Assembly: GCF_002907375.1 (NCBI RefSeq)
Contig: NZ_MIYK01000001.1
Location: 462,610-526,609, forward strand
Source: Fructilactobacillus lindneri DSM 20690 = JCM 11027
Lineage (GTDB): Bacteria; Bacillota; Bacilli; Lactobacillales; Lactobacillaceae
DNA: 64,000 nt
Reading direction: 5' to 3'
Shown here in pieces: positions 1 through 8,257 of this stretch. The number at the start of each line of letters is the position of its first letter. The first letter of the stretch is position 1. A model generated the notes under the pieces. That model saw only the letters and a list, made by a program, of their open reading frames with translations, did not search any database and was not told the origin of the DNA. A program made the position numbers and the translations under genes.

Positions 1-386
1 CGATCTTCAGCTTTATTAATAGCTTTTAAGTCGGTTCCTAATAATTTGATATTTAATTCATCTAAAATGCCTGAATCTGATAATTCTTTAGCCATATTTA
101 GGCCTTGTTGTCCCCCTAAGGTAGGGAGAATTGCATCTGGACGTTCTTTTCTTAACACTTGAGATACAAATGGTAGTGTTAATGGTTCAATATAAACTTC
201 ATCCGCCACTTCTTTATCAGTCATGATGGTAGCTGGATTTGAGTTAACTAAAACAACTTCATAACCTAGCTCTCTTAAAGACAAACAAGCTTGAGTACCA
301 GAATAATCAAATTCAGCTGCTTGACCAACAATAATGGGTCCAGAACCAATCACCATAATTTTTTTTACATCTGTCCGTTTTGGCAT
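1..386 (-). CDS. carB: Carbamoyl-phosphate synthase large subunit, N-terminal part (cut by window edge)
   Basis: The N-terminal ~128 residues of the ATP-grasp subunit that makes carbamoyl phosphate from bicarbonate, ATP and glutamine-derived ammonia, for pyrimidines and arginine. The start reads [18 protein letters not shown], with the family hallmark of an N-terminal GSGPIIIGQ-like loop followed by [10 protein letters not shown] and [10 protein letters not shown]. Its ATG overlaps the carA stop by one base (TAATG), which indicates translational coupling. The rest of the gene lies left of the window. Control should come from the PyrR leader ahead of carA. Confidence 0.97.
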   Translation of the reverse strand, partial: MPKRTDVKKIMVIGSGPIIVGQAAEFDYSGTQACLSLRELGYEVVLVNSNPATIMTDKEVADEVYIEPLTLPFVSQVLRKERPDAILPTLGGQQGLNMAKELSDSGILDELNIKLLGTDLKAINKAED

Positions 387-1483
387 TATTCAATCACCTT
401 TCGAGAATGTTTTGTTTTATTTTCATTCATTAATTTCATAAAATCATCAAACAAATAATCAGCGTCATGAGGACCGGGAGCTGCATCTGGATGAAATTGA
501 ACTGAAAATGCAGGCTTACCTGGATACTTTAGGCCTTCAACCGTATGATCATTAATTTCTTCCATACTTACTTCCAGCCTTGTAGATGCTACAGAATCAC
601 GGTTCACTGTATAACCATGATTTTGAGAAGTAAAATCAATTCGTCCAGTTTCAAGATTACGAACTGGATGATTAAACCCGCGGTGACCAAATTTCATTTT
701 TGTGGTAGTTGCACCATTGGCGAGTGCAAATAATTGATGGCCCATACAAATTCCAAAAATGGGATATTCCTGTTCAACTTCGCGAATCATTTTCAATGTT
801 GAATCTGAAATGTTCATTGGATCACCAGGACCATTTGTAAGCATTACTCCATCTGGATCAACCTCTTTTACATCTTGTAAAGTAGTAGTTGGGGGTAAAA
901 CTACGACATCACAATTTCGTTTTGATAATTCACGTAAAATAGAGTATTTTAATCCAAAATCAATTACAACAACGCGGTTGCCAACTGATGGAGCTGTATA
1001 AGCATTATTAGTTGCACTTTCTTTAATTACTTCTGGATCTAATTTTGTTTTATTCAATGTTTCTAAACTATCAGACTTAATTTCATTTAAAATAGCTGCT
1101 TTCATAGCCCCATGTTCGCGAATATGTTTTGTAATGGCACGAGTATCTATTCCACTAATTCCAGGAATATTTTGTTGAGCTAAATATTCTGGAAGTGACA
1201 TTGTCATTCGCCAATTGGCGGTTCTGCGAGCAACTTCACTTACTACTACTCCTTTACAAGTAGGCTTGGTCGATTCTAAATTATCTCGGTTAATTCCATA
1301 ATTACCAATGAGGGGATAAGTAAACATTAAGATCTCATTATTATATGATTGATCTGTGATTGATTGTTGATAGCCAGACATTCCAGTATTAAATACAAGT
1401 TCACCGATACATTCTTGGTCTCCACCAAAAGCTTCGCCAGTATATATTTTCCCATCTTCTAATAACAAATATCTTTTCTTCAT
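386..1483 (-). CDS. carA: Carbamoyl-phosphate synthase small (glutaminase) subunit
   Basis: Supplies ammonia from glutamine to CarB for carbamoyl phosphate synthesis in the cytoplasm. The 365-residue protein has the usual length. The N-terminal CPSase domain ([15 protein letters not shown]) is followed by a class I glutamine amidotransferase domain with nucleophile motif [14 protein letters not shown] and the catalytic His/Glu-type segment [13 protein letters not shown]. The ATG has a good ribosome site (AGGGG) and follows a regulated leader. It is coupled to carB downstream. Pyrimidine-responsive control is inferred from the leader, not from the coding sequence. Confidence 0.97.
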   Translation of the reverse strand: MKKRYLLLEDGKIYTGEAFGGDQECIGELVFNTGMSGYQQSITDQSYNNEILMFTYPLIGNYGINRDNLESTKPTCKGVVVSEVARRTANWRMTMSLPEYLAQQNIPGISGIDTRAITKHIREHGAMKAAILNEIKSDSLETLNKTKLDPEVIKESATNNAYTAPSVGNRVVVIDFGLKYSILRELSKRNCDVVVLPPTTTLQDVKEVDPDGVMLTNGPGDPMNISDSTLKMIREVEQEYPIFGICMGHQLFALANGATTTKMKFGHRGFNHPVRNLETGRIDFTSQNHGYTVNRDSVASTRLEVSMEEINDHTVEGLKYPGKPAFSVQFHPDAAPGPHDADYLFDDFMKLMNENKTKHSRKVIE

Positions 1484-1539
1484 TATTTACCCCTTTTTTA
1501 TATTATAAAAATGATCTTAACCATCAAAATTATTTTTAA

Positions 1540-1740
1540 ACAAAATAAAAGCTACTTACTAAAGTTTCTAGTAAGTAGCCAAATTGATTATGTGTTTATT
1601 AACTCAATTGGTTCCTCACTGGAAACGATTAATTGAAAATGTAAATTTTTAAATATGTTAATTAACAATAAAGTTCACATATTTTACATATTATAAAGCT
1701 TGTCAATCTCTCAGGATTGATTTAAAGTACGCTTTTGCTT
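1540..1740 (-). promoter_or_regulatory. PyrR-responsive attenuator leader of carAB, with two PyrR-type elements
   Basis: The 337 bases between carA and the next gene hold no gene but a leader. Two elements fit the PyrR anti-antiterminator loop consensus (UCCNGNGAG): AATCCTGAGAGATTGA on the minus strand at 1699-1720, and TTTCCAGTGAGGAA at 1611-1626. A strong intrinsic terminator follows the second: stem GCTACTTACTA / TAGTAAGTAGC at 1551-1580 with a T-rich tail. PyrR bound with UMP would favour termination before carA. Pairing was judged by eye; RNA folding was not run. Confidence 0.8.
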
Positions 1741-1752
1741 AATCTATTCTTA

Positions 1753-1781
1753 ATAATAAGGAAGCAAAGTAAAAATGTCAA
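1753..1781 (-). promoter_or_regulatory. Sigma-A promoter for carAB
   Basis: On the minus strand TTGACA, a 17-base spacer and TATTAT lie about 270 bases ahead of carA, upstream of both PyrR-like elements. The transcript would therefore carry the whole attenuator. Confidence 0.65.
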
Positions 1782-1820
1782 GAATCATCAAATAAGTTTA
1801 TAAAAATCCCAGAAAACTAG

Positions 1821-2975
1821 TTAATTTGTTTTAGAAAAATAATTCAAAATCAAGTTTTTATAAATTTCAATTGTACCTAAATAACTACTAATTGTAGTAT
1901 GCTCGTTTATTTGATGGGATGATCCTTCTTTATCTGGACCTAGTAAAAGCACAGGCATTTGAGGATTAGTTTGTACAAATACACTAGCATCACTAGCTCC
2001 ATTATCAACAATTAATTTAATATCTCGATTCTGATAAACAGCATTAGAAATAGCGAAAGCACTTTGAATAAAATTATCACTTTGAGAAGTATAAATTGAA
2101 TAAAAATTGTGTAAAAGTTCAAATTTTAATTGATAATCTGTTTGCTTATTAATCTTAGCGATTTGTTGCTTCAATAATGCTATTACCTGTTTATTATTAA
2201 AACTAGGTGTTGGGCGCACATTTCCAAGTAAAGAAGCCTCTGCTGGAATAGTATTAATTTGATTGCCACCTTCAATGACCGTTATACTATGTTGAACATT
2301 ACCTAAAACAGTATCTTTAGCAACATTATTAAATATATTTTTTTCAGTATTGATGAAGGTCACTAATCCCTGAATTGCATTTAAGCCTAATGCTGGTGTA
2401 GAACTGTGAACTGATTTACCACTACTTTTTATTCGATAATTCAAACTACCAGAATGTGCATAAGTAATATTTCCATCAGTTGCCTCACCAACTACCAAAG
2501 CATCTAAATCTTTAATTAACTCTTCTGGGATCTGATAAGCACCAGGTGCACCAAATTCTTCTCCAACTGTCATAATCATTCTGACTTTACCATCAGGCAC
2601 TTGATTAGTTTCAACTAGTTCGATTAAGGAAATAATTTCAGCAGCTAAACCACTTTTCATATCAGCTGCCCCGCGTCCATATAAACGATTACCTTCAATT
2701 GTTCCAGAAAACGGTGGAAAATACCAATCATTCTCATTTACAACTGCTACAGTATCTGCATGCCCGGTAAATCCAAGAACTCGATTATTATTTTTACCAA
2801 TTTCAACAATCAAATTAGCTCTTTGATCATTATCATTTAAAGGTATAATTTTACTTTTTATTCCATACTCTTGTAATAAATTGGAAAAATATTTAGCAAT
2901 TGCAAGTTCATTACCATTAATAGATTTAATTCGAACTAAATCTTGTAAAATTTTTATCTTTTTAGTTTTTTCCAA
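1821..2975 (-). CDS. M20 family metallopeptidase/deacylase (ArgE/DapE/ACY1 type)
   Basis: A zinc-dependent hydrolase of the ArgE/DapE/aminoacylase family, 384 residues. The metal-binding motifs appear in order: TGHADTVAV near residue 73, GRGAADMKSG, catalytic VGEEFGAPGA, VVGEATDGN, and the C-terminal SHQINEHTT. The start is TTG with AGGAGG seven bases upstream, thirteen bases after the MetQ-like gene, so both share one transcript behind a methionine T-box. This context suggests it may release methionine or a related amino acid from an N-acylated or peptide substrate, but DapE (succinyl-diaminopimelate) activity cannot be excluded. Confidence 0.85.
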   Translation of the reverse strand: MEKTKKIKILQDLVRIKSINGNELAIAKYFSNLLQEYGIKSKIIPLNDNDQRANLIVEIGKNNNRVLGFTGHADTVAVVNENDWYFPPFSGTIEGNRLYGRGAADMKSGLAAEIISLIELVETNQVPDGKVRMIMTVGEEFGAPGAYQIPEELIKDLDALVVGEATDGNITYAHSGSLNYRIKSSGKSVHSSTPALGLNAIQGLVTFINTEKNIFNNVAKDTVLGNVQHSITVIEGGNQINTIPAEASLLGNVRPTPSFNNKQVIALLKQQIAKINKQTDYQLKFELLHNFYSIYTSQSDNFIQSAFAISNAVYQNRDIKLIVDNGASDASVFVQTNPQMPVLLLGPDKEGSSHQINEHTTISSYLGTIEIYKNLILNYFSKTN

Positions 2976-2988
2976 AATATTTCCTCCT

Positions 2989-3831
2989 CTATTTAAGTTT
3001 CAAGTCCCAAGCTGGAAGCTGATTTACCCCTGATACTCGTTTGATTACTTTGGCGGTTTCAGGTGATTGATATGCTTTTACCAACTCTTTGACATTCTTG
3101 TCATTACGATTTTCTTTATTTGCTGCAATAAAATTAATCCATTTATGAGAGTCCTTTTTTAAAGGTTCGGTAAAAATTGCTTTTTTAGGATTCAAATTAA
3201 CAGTTTGAGCGTAATTACCGTTGACAATTGCTGCTCCTACGTCATTTAACGATCGTGCAGTTTGACTAGCATCAACTTCTTTAATCTTTAAATTTTTATC
3301 ATTTTTAATAATATCTTTAGTGGTTGCTAAACTTGTATGTGGTTTAATTTTAATCAACCCAGCACTTTGTAATAAAAATAAAGCTCGTGACTCATTATTA
3401 GCATCGTTAGGAACCGTAATGGTTGCTCCATTAGGAATTTTAGCAATGCTTTGATTTTTATAGGAATAAATTCTCATTGGTTCAATGATTGTATCACCAA
3501 CTGAAACAATGTTAGTATGATTTTTTTGATTCCAGATATCTAGGAAAGGATAATTTTGAAATGCATTTACATCAATATTATTACTAGATAATGCAGCATT
3601 TGGCTGACTATAGTCAGTAAATCTTTGAAATTTAACTCGAAGGCCATATCTTTTTTTAGCAGTTTGAGCAACTGAGTCCCAAATTTCTTGTTCTGATTTT
3701 GATCCAGCCATAATTCCGACTGTAATCGTATTTTTATTTTGAGCTGCTTGTTTGCCAAAGCTTAAATAACCTAAAAAAATTAAAATAACTAATAATCCAA
3801 TTCCAATTACATATTTCTTTTTAATCCTCAT
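2989..3831 (-). CDS. MetQ/NlpA-family substrate-binding protein
   Basis: Extracellular binding protein of the NlpA/MetQ family, which feeds D/L-methionine to MetNI ABC transporters. I start it at the ATG giving MRIKKKYVIGIG, because the longer frame runs back into the T-box terminator and this ATG has its own ribosome site. One hydrophobic segment (residues ~7-22) is followed by ITVGIMAGSKSEQEIWD and the typical NYPFLD and VPNDANN motifs. No lipobox cysteine is present, so it is probably a signal-anchored or secreted protein, not a lipoprotein. No metN or metI is adjacent; an M20 hydrolase follows. Confidence 0.88.
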   Translation of the reverse strand: MRIKKKYVIGIGLLVILIFLGYLSFGKQAAQNKNTITVGIMAGSKSEQEIWDSVAQTAKKRYGLRVKFQRFTDYSQPNAALSSNNIDVNAFQNYPFLDIWNQKNHTNIVSVGDTIIEPMRIYSYKNQSIAKIPNGATITVPNDANNESRALFLLQSAGLIKIKPHTSLATTKDIIKNDKNLKIKEVDASQTARSLNDVGAAIVNGNYAQTVNLNPKKAIFTEPLKKDSHKWINFIAANKENRNDKNVKELVKAYQSPETAKVIKRVSGVNQLPAWDLKLK

Positions 3832-3854
3832 AATTTTACCTGCTTTCGTTCTAT

Positions 3855-4110
3855 AAAAAAACACCCGCCCTTTATAAAAGGACGGATGTTTCCGCGTTAC
3901 CACCTAAATTCATTAATTTATCACTAAATTAATCTCAGTAAGTTACACAAATAAATATATAACCTTGCAGTAGTAACGGCTACAAATCCGTTATTAGCTC
4001 AATCTTCACTAATAAAAACTCCAAGCCCATCTTCTAAATCTTCCAGCCATCTCTTTTCACCATATTGAGACTCTCTAAGACATTCCAATTTATACTCAAC
4101 TTTTCCGTTT
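3855..4110 (-). ncRNA. T-box riboswitch, methionine specific
   Basis: On the minus strand the leader has a stem I with AGAGAG and GGTG elements, a specifier context GAAG-ATG-GGCTTGGAG (ATG at 4028-4030, methionine), the T-box TAGGTGGTAACGCGG at 3892-3906, and an intrinsic terminator (ACATCCGTCC / GGGCGGGTGT plus T run) at 3856-3890. Uncharged tRNA-Met should stabilise the antiterminator and switch on the MetQ-like gene and the M20 hydrolase. It accounts for the gene-free 350 bases here. Confidence 0.9.
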
Positions 4111-4180
4111 ATTTTATTTAACTGTTTATTTCTTATTTGAAATTAATATATAACTATTTAAAAAAGCTGTCAACAAAAAT

Positions 4181-5581
4181 TTATTTTGTTAATTCAAAAA
4201 TAGATTGACCATAGATCGACATTGCCAATAATAAATCATTAATTGATTGAAACTCATTAGCCTGATGCATAGTATCTTCTGCTCCAGGAAATAATGCTCC
4301 AAATGCAACTCCATGCTTCATCATTCTTGCATATGTTCCTCCACCAACAACTTCTGGTTCGGCTGCTTGTTGATCAGTTTGTGATTTATAAATGTTCATT
4401 AATGTTGTAACTAAGGGATCTGTTGGACTAACAAAATTGGGAACCATATCATCAATTAATTCAACCCTGCCACCATAATAAGCAGTATTATCTTGTAACT
4501 GTTGCTGGATTTTTTCGACTGTAACACCTTTAGGATATCTAAAATTAGTATTTACCATTCCACCATCTTGAACATCATATCTCATAATACCAACATTCAT
4601 AGTTAAATCACCCATAATATCATCAGTATATTTTAACCCAAGTTTATTTGCTCTAGAATCATCTTGCAACTTATCAGCAATGAAACCAATAAAATTTTCT
4701 CCACTTTCATCTAATTCATATTGATGCAAAAATGATGCAAGATAAGTTCCGGCATTAATTCCATTTTTAGGTTCCATCCCATGAGCAGCTTTACCAACCA
4801 TTTCTAACTTAAGTTGTTGACCATTAATTTCGTAAGTTCCAGTTACTGGGACGCTTAACAGAAATTTTTCAAAATCAGAAGCAATTTGTTTGCCGTTTTT
4901 AGTATCAATAATTGCCTCAGCATCACGAGGTACCATGTTTTCTTTGATACCAGAATTAAATGATATTAAAGTGTTTTTCCCGGGTAGCTCTTGACCCTTA
5001 AATTCAGTTTCAAAAGTTACATTCCCTTTTTCACCATTTATCAAAGGAAATTCAGCATCTGGTGAAAATCCAAGTTCAGGCGCTGGCTCTACTTCAAAAT
5101 AACGTTTCATACCGGTCCAATTGGTTTCTTCATCAGTTCCAATGATTAATCTAATTTTCAAATTAGGAACGATATTATTGTCTTTTAACATTTTTAACCC
5201 ATAATAAGCGGCCAATGCTGGACCTTTATCATCAGAAGTCCCTCTGCCAACTACATTTCCATCTTCAATGGTCATTTGAAATGGATTAGTATCCCAACCT
5301 TTTCCAGCAGGAACTGTATCTGCATGACCTAACATTGCAAAATATTTATCACCAGTCCCAAATTCAATATAACCCACAATATTATCAATATTTTTAGTTA
5401 CAAAACCATCTCTTTTAGCAATTGCCAAAAACTTTTCTAAAGCTTTAGCAGGCCCTGGACCTAAAGGAAAATCGTCAGTGCTATGTTCAATATCTCTAGA
5501 ACTGTCAATTGCTACTAAATCTTTTAAATCTGCTAAATAATCTTTTTCATATTTTTTTGCTTCATTTTTCCAATCAATCAT
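4181..5581 (-). CDS. pepV: Dipeptidase PepV (M20 family, Sapep type)
   Basis: Cytoplasmic zinc dipeptidase that cleaves dipeptides from peptide uptake, a standard enzyme of lactic acid bacteria. About 466 residues, as expected for PepV. Motifs seen: FAMLGHADTVPAGKGW, GRGTSDDKGPALAAYYG, IIGTDEETNWTGM, GFSPDAEFPLINGEKGN, and C-terminal GGGTYARMM with DTMHQANE. I use the ATG of MIDWKNEAKK: the ribosome site GAAAGG lies nine bases ahead of it, whereas it abuts the upstream ATG. It stands alone, downstream of the divergently oriented nnrD. Confidence 0.95.
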   Translation of the reverse strand: MIDWKNEAKKYEKDYLADLKDLVAIDSSRDIEHSTDDFPLGPGPAKALEKFLAIAKRDGFVTKNIDNIVGYIEFGTGDKYFAMLGHADTVPAGKGWDTNPFQMTIEDGNVVGRGTSDDKGPALAAYYGLKMLKDNNIVPNLKIRLIIGTDEETNWTGMKRYFEVEPAPELGFSPDAEFPLINGEKGNVTFETEFKGQELPGKNTLISFNSGIKENMVPRDAEAIIDTKNGKQIASDFEKFLLSVPVTGTYEINGQQLKLEMVGKAAHGMEPKNGINAGTYLASFLHQYELDESGENFIGFIADKLQDDSRANKLGLKYTDDIMGDLTMNVGIMRYDVQDGGMVNTNFRYPKGVTVEKIQQQLQDNTAYYGGRVELIDDMVPNFVSPTDPLVTTLMNIYKSQTDQQAAEPEVVGGGTYARMMKHGVAFGALFPGAEDTMHQANEFQSINDLLLAMSIYGQSIFELTK

Positions 5582-5660
5582 TAATCTCATCCTTTCAATA
5601 CATCAATTTTAGCATAAATGAATTTCAGAGCATGATATAATGACCTCGAGGTGACGAATA

Positions 5661-6491
5661 ATGAAAGAAATCGAACAATCAATTTTAAAAGAAACAATTA
5701 AGGTCAGATCAAATAATAGTTTTAAAGGAACATATGGAAAAATTGCTCTAGTTGGCGGAAACCAAAACTTTGGCGGTGCAATCATCATGAGCTCATTAGG
5801 TTCAGTATATTCAGGTGCTGGATTAACAACTACACTAACTGACAAAAATAATCAATCAAGTTTGCATTCCTGGCTTCCGGAAGCCATGTTTGCTGATTAT
5901 AAAAATACTACTGAAATGATTAAATTGCTTGAGAACATGGATGTAATTACAATTGGTACCGGATTAGGAACAGATGAAAATGGTTTGACGATTCTAAAAA
6001 CAGTTCTTAAAACTGTGAAACCAAATCAAATTTTAATTATTGATGGTTCTGCAATTGATTTAATTGCAAAATATCAGCTACAACTTCCAAAAGCAAAATT
6101 AATTTTCACACCACATCAAATGGAATGGCAACGTTTATCTGGTATTAAAATTAAAGATCAAACAGAAAAAAATAATTTGATTGCCTATAAAAAATTATTT
6201 AAAAATTCAATTGTAATAGTCAAATCTCATCGAACTCAAATTTATACTAAAAATGGGGTATATCAAAATACTACTGGTACCCCTGCCCAAGCAACTGGTG
6301 GAATGGGAGATACATTAGCAGGAATCATTGGTGGATTCGTTGCACAATTTAAAGATACAGAAAATGCAGTTTTAGCGGCTGTTTATACTCATAGTGCAAT
6401 TGCTGATATTTTAGCAAAAAAACAATATGTTGTATTACCACATCAGATTTCAGAATTTTTACCCAAATTTATGAAAGATAATGAAGCTTAA
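5661..6491 (+). CDS. nnrD: ADP/ATP-dependent NAD(P)H-hydrate dehydratase
   Basis: Repairs hydrated NAD(P)H back to NAD(P)H using ADP or ATP. The 276-residue protein is the YjeF C-terminal, ribokinase-like domain alone, without the N-terminal epimerase part. Motifs are GKIALVGGNQNFGGAIIM, ITIGTGLGTD, IIDGSAI, TPHQMEW and the nucleotide site TGTPAQATGGMGDTLAG. A GAGGTG ribosome site precedes the ATG. It is divergent from pepV and ends at a bidirectional terminator shared with the flippase gene. Confidence 0.95.
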   Translation: MKEIEQSILKETIKVRSNNSFKGTYGKIALVGGNQNFGGAIIMSSLGSVYSGAGLTTTLTDKNNQSSLHSWLPEAMFADYKNTTEMIKLLENMDVITIGTGLGTDENGLTILKTVLKTVKPNQILIIDGSAIDLIAKYQLQLPKAKLIFTPHQMEWQRLSGIKIKDQTEKNNLIAYKKLFKNSIVIVKSHRTQIYTKNGVYQNTTGTPAQATGGMGDTLAGIIGGFVAQFKDTENAVLAAVYTHSAIADILAKKQYVVLPHQISEFLPKFMKDNEA

Positions 6492-6528
6492 AAAGAGTTG
6501 AAACCAATTGGTTTCAACTCTTTTTATT
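6490..6528. terminator. Bidirectional intrinsic terminator
   Basis: The perfect inverted repeat AAAAAGAGTTGAAACC / GGTTTCAACTCTTTTT lies between the convergent nnrD and flippase genes, with T tracts on both strands. Confidence 0.9.
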
Positions 6529-6534
6529 ATAACT

Positions 6535-8217
6535 TTAACTAATATGCAATAAATCTCTAATTTTTTGTACTCGTTTACCTAAAACTTCATCGGCTATTCG
6601 ACTTCTTAGTGATAAATACATATAAACAAAACCACCTATTGAAGCGGCAAGTACAGTTACAATCAAGCTCATGATTGAACTAAATGGATTAACAATGAAA
6701 CCAAGTAAGAAATTCAGCCCGTAAACCGCGACTAATGCTACAAAATACATAACTAGTGAATAAAATAAAATCTTAGCCGTAAAATTACCAATTTTCTCTT
6801 CTTCAATTCCAAAAGATTTTTTTAAAGAATGAATGATTAATTCGTTGGCAACAATGAATCCAGCCATAGTTGAAATTAAAGTTCCAAATGAACCAAAAGC
6901 ATAAACCAATGGAAATTGAGTAATTAATTTAACAATAACACCAATCACAAAATACTTAACTGCTTTTTTATTTTGGGAAACACCTTGCATAACAGCTGAA
7001 ACAACTACAAATAGTCCAATTGGAATTGATTCAATGGCAGAAAATGCCAATATATTACTACTGAAATCCATGTTTGATGTTCCATAAAAAGTACGGTTTA
7101 AAGGACCAGCAATGGCGGCCATTCCTAAAGCAGCCGGAATCATAATAAATTCAAATAATATTAGTGTATTTGAAAATTGATCACGCATCCCTTTTTTATT
7201 TTTCTTAGTATATGCTTCTGAAAGTAAAGGAACAACTGCAATCGCTAAAGAAGAAGCCAAGGAAACTACAATCATAGTCAATTTGTTAGCGTTCCCAGCA
7301 AAGATTGCATAATTAACTTGTAATGTACTTTCAGAAAAATTAGTAGCTATTCGCATAATATTAAAAAAAGTAAACTGGTCAATTAAGGAAAAAATAGTTA
7401 CTCCAGCACCTAAAATTACAAATGGAGTCGCTTGACTAATAATCTCTTTATACAATTGGTTAGTTGGCACATTTAATTTATTATTACTATTTGCAACTAA
7501 GCCACGATAGTATGAACGACGTCGCCAATAATACCAACCTAAAATTAAGAAACCAAAAATTGCTCCCACACAAGCAGCAAACGTTGATTGAGAAACTGCA
7601 GTAACCCAATTACCATGCATAATATCCAAAATCACAAATGCCGAGACAAACATATATACAACTCGTGCTAGTTGTTCAACAAATTGTGAAATGGCTGAAG
7701 GTGACATATCTTGATAGCCTTGAAAATAACCTCTCGTTAAACTCATCGTCGGAATAATCAAAACGGCTAATGACAATGAATGAATCACAGGAATAACATT
7801 ATCATCACCATTAGTTAAAAATGGAGCTGCAAACCAAAGGATCAAAGCACTAAGAATTCCCATTGCGATTGCTAGAACTAAACCACGTTTATATAATTTG
7901 ACCCCAACTCCATATTCATTTAGCGCATTATAATGAGCAACTTGTTTAGCAATGGCGGATGGAATACCTGCAATTGCAACAATTAGAACGAAACTATAAA
8001 TATTATATCCTTGAGTATAAAGCGAATTAGCTATCGGAAATAATGATACTCCGAAAATCAAACGCCAAGGAATAATGTATAAAGCGCCAAGAATCCGAGA
8101 TAAAATACTTCCAACCGTCATCCAGGCAGAACCTTTTAGCATTTGGCCCTTAGCTCTTTCAGAATCTGCAAACTCGGTTTCTTCTTCAATTTCATTATCT
8201 TCAAAATTGTTATCCAA
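6535..8217 (-). CDS. MOP-superfamily polysaccharide/lipid II flippase (YtgP/MurJ type)
   Basis: A 560-residue polytopic membrane protein of the SpoVB/YtgP group in the MOP exporter superfamily; family members flip lipid-linked cell-wall or polysaccharide precursors. After an acidic cytoplasmic N-terminus (residues 1-28) about fourteen hydrophobic segments are visible, beginning with GSAWMTVGSILSRILGALYI, the usual N-terminal signature. The start is TTG with AGG nine bases upstream. It lies just downstream of leuS on the same strand. A lipid II flippase role follows from YtgP homology, but a polysaccharide Wzx-like role cannot be excluded. Confidence 0.85.
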   Translation of the reverse strand: MDNNFEDNEIEEETEFADSERAKGQMLKGSAWMTVGSILSRILGALYIIPWRLIFGVSLFPIANSLYTQGYNIYSFVLIVAIAGIPSAIAKQVAHYNALNEYGVGVKLYKRGLVLAIAMGILSALILWFAAPFLTNGDDNVIPVIHSLSLAVLIIPTMSLTRGYFQGYQDMSPSAISQFVEQLARVVYMFVSAFVILDIMHGNWVTAVSQSTFAACVGAIFGFLILGWYYWRRRSYYRGLVANSNNKLNVPTNQLYKEIISQATPFVILGAGVTIFSLIDQFTFFNIMRIATNFSESTLQVNYAIFAGNANKLTMIVVSLASSLAIAVVPLLSEAYTKKNKKGMRDQFSNTLILFEFIMIPAALGMAAIAGPLNRTFYGTSNMDFSSNILAFSAIESIPIGLFVVVSAVMQGVSQNKKAVKYFVIGVIVKLITQFPLVYAFGSFGTLISTMAGFIVANELIIHSLKKSFGIEEEKIGNFTAKILFYSLVMYFVALVAVYGLNFLLGFIVNPFSSIMSLIVTVLAASIGGFVYMYLSLRSRIADEVLGKRVQKIRDLLHIS

Positions 8218-8257
8218 AAATCTAACCTACTTTCACCTCAAAATTCATAAAACATAT

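Noticed and set aside
3832..3903. Longer N-terminus for the MetQ-like protein (MVTRKHPSFYKG...)
   Set aside because: These codons lie in the T-box terminator and antiterminator, and the inner ATG has its own ribosome site followed by a signal-like segment.
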